Part shown: positions 35,748-44,710 of the stretch, one piece after another
How positions within the stretch are numbered: position 1 is the first letter of the stretch
Layout of the letters: every line of letters begins with the position of its first letter
NCBI RefSeq assembly: GCF_001401755.1
Contig: NZ_AVQK01000010.1
Location: 248,001 to 312,000, forward strand
Source: Aquimarina longa SW024
GTDB taxonomy: Bacteria; Bacteroidota; Bacteroidia; Flavobacteriales; Flavobacteriaceae
Direction: 5' to 3'
DNA: 64,000 nucleotides
Notes under the pieces: generated by a model
The model's input: only the letters and a program-made list of their open reading frames with translations
The model's database searches: none
What the model was told of the DNA's origin: nothing
Made by a program: the position numbers and the translations under genes

Positions 35748-36158
35748 TTATTTAATTTTTTGCTGTTGTTTAATTGTTTCTAGCCACGTATTTGCAAAGG
35801 CTACATTTTTTGCAATTGCCTTTTTTCTTACTCCTCTTATTTTTCCATTTTCAAAAAGTATATCTGTGGTACATATTCCCAAATAATCGTTACGAAAACT
35901 ATAAGGAATGACAATAGCATCGTTTTCATTTTGAGCGAGTAGAAAACACATTTCGGGGTCTGCCATTAAGTCGCCCATTTGTTTACCATAATGAGCAAGT
36001 GAGTACAATTCATATCCCTCTATTTCGTCAATTTTTTCAACTGACAAAGGCATATATAACCCTGCGTTATTGTCGATTTTTGTATAACCTTTATTTGCTT
36101 TAGCTAAAGCTACGAGCTTTAAAAAAGTTTTTGTTGCTGTTCTATTAATTATTTTCAT
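35748..36158 (-). CDS. DUF6908-like protein
   Basis: The 136-aa protein contains GLYMPLSVEKI, YELYSLAHYGKQMGDLMADPEMCFLL and DAIVIPYSFRNDYLG, the order seen in DUF6908 proteins of plasmids and ICEs. The family has no known activity; its frequent company is mobile-element maintenance genes. It overlaps the upstream 159-aa gene by 14 bases, indicating coupling. Confidence 0.65.
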   Translation of the reverse strand: MKIINRTATKTFLKLVALAKANKGYTKIDNNAGLYMPLSVEKIDEIEGYELYSLAHYGKQMGDLMADPEMCFLLAQNENDAIVIPYSFRNDYLGICTTDILFENGKIRGVRKKAIAKNVAFANTWLETIKQQQKIK

Positions 36159-36624
36159 TACTATTAAGTTTAAATTTTAACCCACTTTTTTTGGCAGTAT
36201 GCTCAAGGTTTATCCAATAAACATCGGACAATACCATTTTTCGAGCAATTTGCTGTAACGTAGTATTTTTAATGTTTGTGGTGTCGAACCCTAATTGCTC
36301 TAAATCTTCTACACTAATCGATGCAACTTCGTAAGCACCTTGCGGTTCTGCGTTTTCATTGTCGGCAATTAATTGACCATTATCATTGAAAATTTGCAGA
36401 GTTGGATTTCCGTCATTTAGTCCTAAATCCATTATTTTTCCTGTATCGGTAAGACTTTCAATACGTTCTATTTTAATAGCTTTTTCATTGAAGTTGGCAA
36501 TATCTTCATTGGATAATTCTTTAACTTTTGCTGTTGCTTGTTCGATGTTTTCTGCTGTGATTTCAAAAAACAAGCGTTCCCATTTGATGACCTTTTGGTC
36601 TTGATAAAATCTAAATTTTTTCAT
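36145..36624 (-). CDS. ICE conserved hypothetical protein, 159 aa
   Basis: The acidic protein has the opening MKKFRFYQDQKVIKWERLFFEITAEN, then VEDLEQLGFDTTNIKNTTLQQIARKM. It has no membrane helix or signal peptide. I recognise no family, though the layout resembles small antirestriction-island proteins. It overlaps the DUF6908-like gene by 14 bases in the same operon. Confidence 0.6.
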   Translation of the reverse strand: MKKFRFYQDQKVIKWERLFFEITAENIEQATAKVKELSNEDIANFNEKAIKIERIESLTDTGKIMDLGLNDGNPTLQIFNDNGQLIADNENAEPQGAYEVASISVEDLEQLGFDTTNIKNTTLQQIARKMVLSDVYWINLEHTAKKSGLKFKLNSNENN

Positions 36625-36636
36625 TGTATTGTTTTT

Positions 36637-36966
36637 TTAAGTTATCTCTACTATTTTTTGAATACGCCCATATAAATTATTGCGTAAACTTGTTTTATTT
36701 GGAGCATAGTATTCGTGCCAACTATCATGTTGTTTTACCAAATAAGTTTTTAGAATAATGCTAAAATCAAAAGCATAACCCATAAGCGGAATAGCCTTAT
36801 TGAAATAGATGTTACTGATAAGTTGTCTTACCAACCAATCTTTTTCCTCTTTTGAAAGAGGTAAGCTGTTTATTACTTTTTTTTTGAGTATATATGCTTT
36901 AGCGTTTTTTAGTGTTCCAAGTGGCGAAACTTCCCATTTAACAAATTTGTATGCGATTGTTTTCAT
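36637..36966 (-). CDS. ICE conserved hypothetical protein, 109 aa
   Basis: The protein is basic, with the opening MKTIAYKFVKWEVSPLGTLKNAKAY and a central LLPLSKEEKDWLVRQL-like segment. It ends in aromatic-rich sequence (WHEYYAPNKTSLRNNLYGRIQKI). It has no membrane helices and no family I know. It follows the 72-aa gene with a 2-base gap. Confidence 0.6.
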   Translation of the reverse strand: MKTIAYKFVKWEVSPLGTLKNAKAYILKKKVINSLPLSKEEKDWLVRQLISNIYFNKAIPLMGYAFDFSIILKTYLVKQHDSWHEYYAPNKTSLRNNLYGRIQKIVEIT

Positions 36967-36968
36967 AA

Positions 36969-37187
36969 CTATATCGTATTTAAAATGATGTTTTTACATT
37001 CGTTAGCATAGTTGGTAACATAGCTTTCCAAGTATTCAACAGCATCCACTTTTTGTGCAGTTGATAGTTTTTTGGCTAGTTCAATAGCTTGTTTTCGTTG
37101 TCTGTTAATGAGTGATTTTAAGATATGCTCGAAATACTGCTCAATCGAGTTAAAACCGTAGTCTTTAATTGTTTGTCTTGAAACCAT
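36969..37187 (-). CDS. ICE conserved hypothetical protein, 72 aa
   Basis: The helical protein (MVSRQTIKDYGFNSIEQYFEHIL... AIELAKKLSTAQKVDAVEYL) is the first gene of the minus-strand operon that runs through to the PRTRC genes. It has no recognised domain. Its promoter should lie in the structured region just to the right (37188-37450). Confidence 0.6.
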   Translation of the reverse strand: MVSRQTIKDYGFNSIEQYFEHILKSLINRQRKQAIELAKKLSTAQKVDAVEYLESYVTNYANECKNIILNTI

Positions 37188-37949
37188 AATCTTTATTTTA
37201 ATAATTAAATTTTAAGGGGGTGTTTGTTTGCTTCTTTCGTGCGTAGCACAATAAAGGAAGTGGGTTTTGTCAAGACTTTTAGAGAAAAATCAGGAGTGTC
37301 TGCGACGTAGTAAAATCCTAGGATTTTCAAGGAAGTAGAAACCTTATTTTTGTCTAAAACTTTGTATAGTCTTGACAAGTTCCATAAGGGAATTAGTAGT
37401 TCTTTTGAAACTATTTTTGGGTATCGTGTACCGAGAGTTAAGCGATGCACGGAAATAGGTTCAAATTAGAACTTCTTATTTCCTGCCTATTTTTCGCTGT
37501 CCCGAAAAATAACCAAGGCTTCCTTTATTATAAACCCCTTAAAATTTCGACAAATGCTTTCGTTTTTAAGACGTATTGCCAAAGTTTAAAAGAAAACTTT
37601 GGTGATAGGGCTGTGAAGAAAACGGAGGTATTTGGCGTTCCGTTTTTAAAAATTGAAGAAGAATAGAATGAAAAAATGAGAATACGTTCGAAAAAGAAAA
37701 GAGTATTCTTAAAAGAGTGCAACGGTTTAAGAATGTTCTTTTTAAAAGGATTTTCAGAGGCTTTTTTTCTTGAATTTTGTTCTGATATGTTACACTGTTG
37801 AAACAGAAATTCAAGAAAATATGCTGAAAAAATAATAAAACAAACAGCCATAAAAAGCCATTGAACGCAATTTGTAGTCAGAAAAAAACCAATAAAAAAT
37901 GATGCCAATTACACCATTATTTTAGACGAAAAATAAACGACTTTTACCA
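37188..37949. other. Structured non-coding region between the ICE operons
   Basis: About 760 bases hold no convincing gene. The part 37268-37378 is framed by the inverted repeat ttgtcaagact / agtcttgacaa, and inside it a 16-base perfect palindrome, aaaatcctaggatttt, lies at 37312-37327. The pattern could be a structured RNA, a replication/partition site or a regulatory leader. The right part (37450-37949) is AT-rich and feeds the HTH genes. Confidence 0.45.
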
Positions 37950-38252
37950 ATGGATGTAGTAACAATAGAGCGAAAAACATTTGAAAAAATGATGACTATT
38001 TTGCAAGAATTACAAGCGCAAACCCAGCAAATAACAGAACCTTATAAACGATTGTTATTGCATAAAGAATGGTTGGATAATCAAGATGTATGTTTACTAT
38101 TGAGAATTGATAAACGAACCCTTCAAAATTATAAAAACAAGGGAGTTTTAGGCTATTCAAAAATCAATCGTAAAAATTATTTTAAAGCATCCGAAGTAAA
38201 GAAGTTACTAAAAACAACTGCTGAAAATGGAACTACTCACAACAACTTCTGA
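37950..38252 (+). CDS. Helix-turn-helix (excisionase-type) protein 1
   Basis: The 100-aa protein has an N-terminal coiled coil (KMMTILQELQAQTQQI) and a MerR/excisionase-type winged helix (EWLDNQDVCLLLRIDKRTLQNYKNKGVLGYSKINRKNYFKASEV). Such HTH_17 proteins next to the integrase usually act as excision factors or regulators in Bacteroidota ICEs. Its 3' end overlaps the next gene by 26 bases. Confidence 0.85.
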   Translation: MDVVTIERKTFEKMMTILQELQAQTQQITEPYKRLLLHKEWLDNQDVCLLLRIDKRTLQNYKNKGVLGYSKINRKNYFKASEVKKLLKTTAENGTTHNNF

Positions 38253-38505
38253 AGAAATTATTTCCTTTTTTAACACGGCTAAAATCATTTCCGAAGAACT
38301 AAAAAAAGTACAAAAAAATTATCGTCCGTTATTAAATGACGAACACTATTTGATAGGCGAAGAAGTGTGCGAACTTTTGCATATATCTTCACGCACATTG
38401 CAATATTATCGAGATGATAAATTGCTTCCGTATATTCAAATTCAAGGTAAAATTTTATACAAAGAATCGGATATAATCAACTTATTAGAAGCTAATTATC
38501 AATAA
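38227..38505 (+). CDS. Helix-turn-helix (excisionase-type) protein 2
   Basis: The 92-aa paralogue of the preceding gene has the same architecture: coiled coil then winged helix (HYLIGEEVCELLHISSRTLQYYRDDKLLPYIQIQGKILYKESDI). The start at 38227 overlaps gene 1 by 26 bases, so translation is coupled. Two excisionase-like proteins side by side recall Xis2c/Xis2d of CTnDOT. Confidence 0.85.
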   Translation: MELLTTTSEEIISFFNTAKIISEELKKVQKNYRPLLNDEHYLIGEEVCELLHISSRTLQYYRDDKLLPYIQIQGKILYKESDIINLLEANYQ

Positions 38506-38513
38506 AAAAAACA

Positions 38514-38541
38514 AATGCGGATACTAAAAAATATCCGCATT
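38514..38541. terminator. Bidirectional terminator between the HTH and integrase genes
   Basis: A perfect 10-bp stem, aatgcggata / tatccgcatt, encloses an 8-base A-rich loop, with an A-rich tract on the left and a T-rich tract on the right. It lies between convergent genes and can serve both. Confidence 0.85.
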
Positions 38542-38546
38542 ACTTT

Positions 38547-39788
38547 TTAAAAATTAACCGCTAGTTGACTTTCTACATTTTGAAGCTGAACCGCCAATCG
38601 TTCCATATCTTCACTAATCTTTTTGTTGGTAATTCTGGCGTAGATTTGTGTGGTTCGAATATTGGTATGACCAAGCATTTTACTTACACTTTCAATTGGA
38701 ACATTATTTGATAAAAACAAGGTGGCGCAGGTGTGTCTTGATACGTGAAATGTTACGTGTTTTGTAATTCCTGCAAGTTCTGAAATTGTCTTTAAATGTG
38801 TAATACAACTGCTATGACTTGGTACGTTGAACACTAAATTATCATTCCCCAAACCTTTATATTTTTTCATAATTTGTAAGGGTGTATCTAACAAACGAAC
38901 ACTAAATTTTACTTTTGATTTTTGACGTTTTTTGATAATCCATAAACTTTTATCCCAAAAACGCTGAATTTCATCAAAAGTTAAATTTTTTAAATCCACA
39001 TAGGACAATCCTGTAAAGCAACAGAAAACGAATAAATCGCGTACTAACTCTTCGTTTTTAGTTCTAACGGTAACAGAACCAAATTGTTTTAATTCTTCTT
39101 TAGTCAAGAAAGCTCTATTGGTTTTAACCTTTTTTACTCTGTGACGGGCAAACGGACTGACTACTATCCACCCTTTGTCAACAGCAATCATTACCACACG
39201 TTTTAGGGTTTTTAGGTAGTTGGCTATGGTGTTTGTATGCAATTTTTTGTCAAAAATTAAATAATGCTCGAAATCTGTAATAAAATCTTCTTCTAATTCT
39301 CTAAACGGAATATCTTTTAAGTTGTGTTTTTCTTTAAGGAAAGTTTTTACATGCTGAAAAGAGAATCTAAAATACGCCCAAGAACCTTTTGCTTTTGTTT
39401 TTCCGACTTTGGTGTAAAAATCGTCCAGATATTTTTGAAATACTACCAACAGCATTTTTTCATCAGTAGTAATGCCTAGAAAAGCATTTTTAACTTTGAT
39501 TGCTGATACATATCCGTTTTGGTTTAAAATACGATTATAGCAATCGTTTATCCGTACACGAATAGCATCTAATTTTTGATTGATTTCATTGGCTTCTTTT
39601 GATTTTCCTTTCAGTCGATTATGGCTTATATCCCATTTTTTAGCATCAATACTAATTTTAGTGCTAAACTGTGTGATTTTACCATTGATAGTAATTCTGC
39701 CCATAACGGGAATAGATCCATCTTTTTTTGGTGCATTCTTTTTAAGGTAAAACAAGATTTTGAACGTGGCTCTTTTAGTTGTCTTCAT
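38547..39788 (-). CDS. int: Tyrosine integrase of the ICE (IntDOT-like)
   Basis: The 413-aa protein has an N-terminal arm-binding domain (about 1-95), a SAM-like core-binding domain (about 105-210) and a catalytic domain. Visible catalytic parts are the lysine strand KKRQKSKVKFSV, HVSRHTCATLF, GHTNIRTTQ and the nucleophile tyrosine in IYARI. The first arginine position, normally TGLR, reads TGLSYVDL; a serine there is also known from IntDOT. It marks the right end of the element. Confidence 0.93.
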   Translation of the reverse strand: MKTTKRATFKILFYLKKNAPKKDGSIPVMGRITINGKITQFSTKISIDAKKWDISHNRLKGKSKEANEINQKLDAIRVRINDCYNRILNQNGYVSAIKVKNAFLGITTDEKMLLVVFQKYLDDFYTKVGKTKAKGSWAYFRFSFQHVKTFLKEKHNLKDIPFRELEEDFITDFEHYLIFDKKLHTNTIANYLKTLKRVVMIAVDKGWIVVSPFARHRVKKVKTNRAFLTKEELKQFGSVTVRTKNEELVRDLFVFCCFTGLSYVDLKNLTFDEIQRFWDKSLWIIKKRQKSKVKFSVRLLDTPLQIMKKYKGLGNDNLVFNVPSHSSCITHLKTISELAGITKHVTFHVSRHTCATLFLSNNVPIESVSKMLGHTNIRTTQIYARITNKKISEDMERLAVQLQNVESQLAVNF

Positions 39789-40140
39789 AACTCAAGATTT
39801 AAGATTAAAATTAAATTTATTTGAGTTATTTGAAACTATGAAAAAGGAAGCAATTGACAGAAAAACAGTGGTTTATTAGGGTTTCTGCTTAAAATAAAAA
39901 GTAACGATTTGGTAACTGAACTTTGTCTTTTGATGTCTTTTAAATGTCCAGCTATGTCGCTTTTTTATTTTGAAAACTGTTTTAAGTCGTTGTTTGTCAT
40001 GGTGTTACGTTTGTTTTCTTTGTTTTTCTTTTTTAACGGAAATTCCGCGAGGATTTTCAGTTTGGTGCGTACTTGCAAAGTTTCGTGCTAAACCACGCAA
40101 CTACTCATAGCCGAGACCGTTATGTGTAATGCGTGAAAAA
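39789..40140. other. Probable ICE right end and dispersed structured repeat, copy A
   Basis: No gene is seen. The first part, after the integrase start, should include the attachment site. The second part (about 40035-40130) is a repeat: ttccgcgaggattttc hairpin (GCGA loop), then gtgctaaaccacgcaac, then gccgagaccgttatgtg. A related copy is at 41791-41885. Confidence 0.5.
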
Positions 40141-40148
40141 CATAAACC

Positions 40149-40188
40149 AACCAAAAGACGAAAACTATTTAGTTTTCGTCTTTTGGTT
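40149..40188. terminator. 18-bp hairpin overlapping the end of the lipoprotein gene
   Basis: Arms 40149-40166 and 40171-40188 are perfectly complementary (aaccaaaagacgaaaact and its reverse complement) with a 4-base loop. The stop codon of the lipoprotein gene (40169-40171) lies in the loop and right arm, so the last codons are part of the stem. It is a likely terminator. Confidence 0.75.
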
Positions 40189-40657
40189 TTATAAATTCAG
40201 ATTGATATTTTTCCAAAAACTTTTTCTGTCTAGCAATCATTTGTTGTCGCATTTTATCTATATCCATAAAATCCTTTCCAAAAGGACTTATAAAAAAGTC
40301 ATCATTGAAGAAATGATTACTAAAAAGTGAATCTTGAGAAAAAATATTTTCAAATCCTTCATTTTCAAACTTTGAAAAATTAGTAAAAAATCTTGATTTA
40401 AAAGATTGAATCAAACTATCTTTATCTAAAGATGCGATATCATCAAATTTACTACTAGAAGACCAAGAATAAATACTGTCATATCTAATTAAATTTCCAT
40501 TTTCATCAAACTCTTTATCAACTTTCCAAGTCCCTTTAGGTTTTTCAACAATACTATTTTCAATTTCTTTTGTTTCGTCTTTTTTTGCTTTATTTTGTTG
40601 ACTATTACAGCTAAAGCTAAATAAAGCTAATGATAATAATAAAATATACTTTTTCAT
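40169..40657 (-). CDS. Putative lipoprotein, 162 aa
   Basis: The protein has a clear lipoprotein signal peptide (MKKYILLLSLALFSFSC, Cys17) followed by a lysine/glutamate-rich linker and a polar domain (GTWKVDKEFDENGNLIRYDS). The C-terminus is Phe/Asp-rich (FSQDSLFSNHFFNDDFF). No family is recognised. Its neighbours DUF2158 and Hsp20 on the same strand suggest a stress-related block, which is inference only. Confidence 0.65.
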   Translation of the reverse strand: MKKYILLLSLALFSFSCNSQQNKAKKDETKEIENSIVEKPKGTWKVDKEFDENGNLIRYDSIYSWSSSSKFDDIASLDKDSLIQSFKSRFFTNFSKFENEGFENIFSQDSLFSNHFFNDDFFISPFGKDFMDIDKMRQQMIARQKKFLEKYQSEFIKPKDEN

Positions 40658-40692
40658 TGTTCTTTATTTAAAAAATTATACATTCTAAAAAA

Positions 40693-40923
40693 TTATGTTT
40701 TATACAAACCACCTGTTTCAATCATCTTGATTAATCTATTTTGGTGGAATACTTCTGATATTCTCTCACCATTTTTATACCAAATACATTCCAAATAACT
40801 ATCATTATCAGTCAAACCAAAAATTGAATCTCTTTTTGGAACATATTTTAAAACTTCCATTTTTGGTGCAAGAGTTTTTCCTTTTAATTTTACCCAATCA
40901 CCAGATTTAAATTTTCTTGCCAT
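40693..40923 (-). CDS. DUF2158 (YodC-like) small protein
   Basis: The 76-aa protein opens MARKFKSGDWVKLKGKTLAPKMEV and continues YLECIWYKNGERISEVFHQNRL, the SH3-like barrel pattern of DUF2158/YodC (KFKxGDxVxLKSG, CxWF). Function is unknown. It lies between the Hsp20 and lipoprotein genes on the same strand, separated from Hsp20 by a terminator-like hairpin. Confidence 0.7.
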   Translation of the reverse strand: MARKFKSGDWVKLKGKTLAPKMEVLKYVPKRDSIFGLTDNDSYLECIWYKNGERISEVFHQNRLIKMIETGGLYKT

Positions 40924-40957
40924 ATTACAATTGAATTAAAAGTTAAACATCATTATA

Positions 40958-40987
40958 AGGATGAGGCTAAAATTCCAGCCTCATCCT
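40958..40987 (-). terminator. Hairpin terminator downstream of Hsp20
   Basis: A perfect 11-bp stem, aggatgaggct / agcctcatcct, has an 8-base loop and lies 30 bases beyond the Hsp20 stop. There is no long U-run, as is often the case in Bacteroidota. Confidence 0.7.
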
Positions 40988-41016
40988 CAAAAATTACTTA
41001 AAGATTAATAATTCAA

Positions 41017-41493
41017 TTATGAAATCTTAATCGTCCTTGAAGGTTTTTGTTTTGCCTCTTCTTTTTTAGGTAGAAGAATATTTAAAATCCCATCCTTATA
41101 GTTCGCATTAATCTTTTCTTCATTCACACTTTCAGGTAGCGTAAATGTTCTTTTGAATGAAGAATAACCAAACTCTCTTCGAGTATAATTATCTTCTTGA
41201 AGTTCATTTTCTTCCTTTGTTTCGGTCGAAATTGATAATACTTGATTGTCTAGGTCAAGATGGAAATCTGATTTTTTTAGACCAGGAACTGCCATTTCTA
41301 CCATAAAAGCATCTGCTGTTTCTTTAATGTTAACTTTTGGCAAAGTAATTCCAGTATTAAAATTTGAAGTAAATACTGAAGGAAGGTCTCTATTAAATAT
41401 ATCATCTAACCAGCTAGACCAATTTGGGAAGTTTAGGTTTGAATTAGTGTTTGCTAAACCTCCGTTTTTAGGAACATTAACTAAATTGCTCAT
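41017..41493 (-). CDS. Small heat shock protein Hsp20 (alpha-crystallin domain)
   Basis: The 158-aa protein has a variable N-terminus with FPNWSSWLDDIFNRDLP and a central alpha-crystallin domain (VNIKETADAFMVEMAVPGLKKSDFHLDLDN... GYSSFKRTFTLPESVN). It ends with the C-terminal I-x-I anchor in SRTIKIS. It is an ATP-independent holdase. The upstream AT-rich DNA has dyads (atttcatt/aatgaaat near 41605-41629) that might be regulatory. Confidence 0.92.
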   Translation of the reverse strand: MSNLVNVPKNGGLANTNSNLNFPNWSSWLDDIFNRDLPSVFTSNFNTGITLPKVNIKETADAFMVEMAVPGLKKSDFHLDLDNQVLSISTETKEENELQEDNYTRREFGYSSFKRTFTLPESVNEEKINANYKDGILNILLPKKEEAKQKPSRTIKIS

Positions 41494-41729
41494 AATTACA
41501 AAATTTTAATTAAACATTATTTCAAATTGAAATCTGTTAAGACTTCACTCTATACCTCGCAAATAAAATGCCATTATGAATAAGTGTTTATTCTAATCTA
41601 TTTCATTACATTATTAAATGAAATTTTGTCATAATTATGATTAATTGACATATTATATACTAAATAAATGACATATTTTCATTTTAAATTTAACATAGTA
41701 TTTTGAATTTACTTTTGTGAAATAATGTG

Positions 41730-41905
41730 AAAAGGAATAGCACTACAGACAACAACGTATATAATCCATTACTAGTGAAAGCCTACTTACGAAAATCCGC
41801 GAGGATTTTCTATTCGGTTTTTATTTGCTAAATTACGTGCTAAACCACGCAACGTATCATATACAAAACTGTTATGTGCAACCCGAACAAGAATATAAAC
41901 AACAA
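41730..41905. repeat. Dispersed structured repeat, copy B (attC-like)
   Basis: The stretch contains caacaacgtatataatcc, then a perfect hairpin gaaaatccgcgaggattttc (8-bp stem, GCGA tetraloop), then gtgctaaaccacgcaac and actgttatgtgcaac. It shares the hairpin, gtgctaaaccacgcaac and gttatgtg modules, in the same order and orientation, with copy A near 40035-40130. The two copies flank the lipoprotein-DUF2158-Hsp20 block. Confidence 0.6.
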
Positions 41906-41978
41906 TGAAAACTGCTCTAGAAAATAAGCCCAATTACGGTTGGACTTGCAAGAGAAATTCGGACAGTTTTTCTAAGGC

Positions 41979-42962
<984 letters not shown>

Positions 42963-43038
42963 AAGTATAAGTGTATAATTCTTATGCTTAAGGTTGTTTT
43001 AAAAACATCCAATCAAAGGTACTAACTCCAGAGAAAGA

Positions 43039-44145
43039 TTAAGCTTTTTCAGCTAGTAATTCTTTAATATAAACCGAAGGTTTTTTTCCGGTAACATTAT
43101 GAAAAGCTCGAGAAAAAGCTTCTGCATTATTGAAACCAACTTCTTGTGATAGATGTACTATAGTATAATTTCTAAGTTTAGGATTTTCGTTAAGTATTTT
43201 AATAGTATAATCAATCCTTAATTTGTTGATATAACCATTAAAATTTCGATTTTTATAATCATTTATTGTTTTAGATAAATATTTGGTATTTGTATTTATT
43301 TTTTTGGAGAGACTTCTAATATTTATGTCGTTTTTTAAGAATAACTCTTTTGCTTCAAATTTTTTTAAATCATCTAATATTTTTTGAGTAACCTCTTCTG
43401 GGATTTTGAAATTTTTATTATTTTTAGTATCGGTTAATTTTTGATTTAAGTTGAATAAAACTTTGCTTTCTATTCTTGATTTATAAACCAAATCAATTAT
43501 GTAGGTTACAGTCATTATCATATATCCAGAATTTACAATAGGTTGTTCAATGCTTTGATAGTCTCCAATTGCAACAATTACTGGCATAAGAGATAGAGAA
43601 AACAAACCAAGGTAACCAGCTAAAATTCGTGTCTTATAATAACGATTTTTATCATTTTGATAAGATGAGGTTTTATATATCTCGATTAATTCTTTACCAA
43701 CTTGATAGAAGAAAGCAAATGAAACGAAAAGTGGGGTAATTATAAAGAGTTTTCTCGAAAGAGATAAGTTTTCTGTAAAATAATAAGGGACTATAAAAAA
43801 AGAGATAAAAGAGACAATTAAAACTAAAAAAAGGGTTCTGACCCTAAAATGTTTAAAGGGATAAATATTGAATTCTTTGTAGATATAATAAATAAAATAT
43901 ACTGCGACAATTATACCAACTAAATAAGCAACTATATTTTGATAATATATACTTAATGAAAATCTATTATCGGGAAAAATACCAGAAAAAAGATTATATA
44001 AAATATAAGTAATAGTTAGAATTAGGAACCTTAATCTTGAGTTATCATTTGGACGAGACAAGAAAAATAATAATTGAGAGAAAAGAACTAATGATTGAAG
44101 CACAAGAATTACAAAAGTGCTAACATGCATTTCTGTGTTAAACAT
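43039..44145 (-). CDS. Membrane-anchored AraC-family transcriptional regulator
   Basis: The 368-aa protein has seven predicted membrane helices in residues 8-225 (FVILVLQSLVLFSQLLFFL, LVGIIVAVYFIYYIY, LVLIVSFISFFIV and others). A cytoplasmic linker and a C-terminal AraC DNA-binding domain follow (about 270-365, SLSKKINTNTKYLSKTIND... VHLSQEVGFNNAEAFSRAFHNVTGKKP). This 7TM-AraC layout is a one-component membrane sensor. It overlaps the GNAT gene by 8 bases. Control of the biosynthetic operon next door is likely but unproven. Confidence 0.9.
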   Translation of the reverse strand: MFNTEMHVSTFVILVLQSLVLFSQLLFFLSRPNDNSRLRFLILTITYILYNLFSGIFPDNRFSLSIYYQNIVAYLVGIIVAVYFIYYIYKEFNIYPFKHFRVRTLFLVLIVSFISFFIVPYYFTENLSLSRKLFIITPLFVSFAFFYQVGKELIEIYKTSSYQNDKNRYYKTRILAGYLGLFSLSLMPVIVAIGDYQSIEQPIVNSGYMIMTVTYIIDLVYKSRIESKVLFNLNQKLTDTKNNKNFKIPEEVTQKILDDLKKFEAKELFLKNDINIRSLSKKINTNTKYLSKTINDYKNRNFNGYINKLRIDYTIKILNENPKLRNYTIVHLSQEVGFNNAEAFSRAFHNVTGKKPSVYIKELLAEKA

Positions 44146-44710
44146 ATGATTCTTTTTTCATAATAAATAGTTGGTAACCCAAATCTATTTTATTAATAAC
44201 GTTAAACCCGAATTTTTTATAAAAAGGCAAATTTGATAATGTCGAAGTCTCTAGATAGTATGGTTTAGAGCTATATTCTTTAAGAACCTCTTTTAAGAGA
44301 TCACTCCCAATTCCTTGATTTTGATATTTAGGATCTACTCCGATATACCATAAGTGAATAAAATCTTCTTTAGGATGATTTTTTTTCACCAAATTTTCAC
44401 GTTTCATTACAGCTGGTACTCTTTTGATACCAATACACTTTATGACTAGCTTAAGATCCCATAAAATAGATTTTAGGGTACCTCTTTTTTTATTAGAATG
44501 TATAATTATACAAGTAGCTTTATCATCATTAGAGATAAATACTTTACCAAATTCCATTCCGTAAAAAAAAGAATATTCGATAAGCGATCTGATTCTCTGA
44601 CCTCTTTTTTTATCTTGTTTTACAACATAATTAATGGATTTATTTTTATCAAAAGAAGTAGAAATAATATCTATTATTCTTTTTTTATCATTTGATGTAG
44701 CTTCTCTCAT
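44138..44710 (-). CDS. GNAT-family N-acetyltransferase
   Basis: The 190-aa protein has the GNAT fold: motif A LWYIGVDPKYQNQGIGSDLL, with the Q-x-x-G-x-G acetyl-CoA loop near residues 130-135, and the C-terminal SNLPFYKKFGFNVINK segment. It is first in a two-gene operon with the AraC regulator. Possible roles are self-protection by acetylating an amine of the product, or unrelated metabolism. The sequence cannot decide. Confidence 0.88.
   Translation of the reverse strand: MREATSNDKKRIIDIISTSFDKNKSINYVVKQDKKRGQRIRSLIEYSFFYGMEFGKVFISNDDKATCIIIHSNKKRGTLKSILWDLKLVIKCIGIKRVPAVMKRENLVKKNHPKEDFIHLWYIGVDPKYQNQGIGSDLLKEVLKEYSSKPYYLETSTLSNLPFYKKFGFNVINKIDLGYQLFIMKKESYV

Larger units (their letters stand above)
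14352..39840. mobile_element. CTnDOT-type integrative and conjugative element (ICE), ends approximate
   Basis: A continuous block holds mobC-mobB-mobA, parA, the tra operon, a PRTRC set, small conserved genes, two HTH/excisionase-like genes and a tyrosine integrase at the right end. This gene order and content is that of Bacteroidota ICEs. I could not find matching direct repeats at the two ends by eye, so the attL/attR sites are unknown and the limits given are those of the outer genes. No antibiotic-resistance or regulatory rte-like genes are seen. Confidence 0.85.

Noticed and set aside
37205..37450. 81-codon minus-strand frame in the structured ICE region
   Set aside because: It covers the palindrome and the inverted repeats, has no recognisable domain and begins far from a convincing ribosome site. 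The DNA structure is the better explanation.
40169..41493. Idea that the Hsp20 block is part of the ICE
   Set aside because: It lies beyond the integrase, which marks the element end in this family, and is bracketed by its own repeats. Without att sites this is not absolute.
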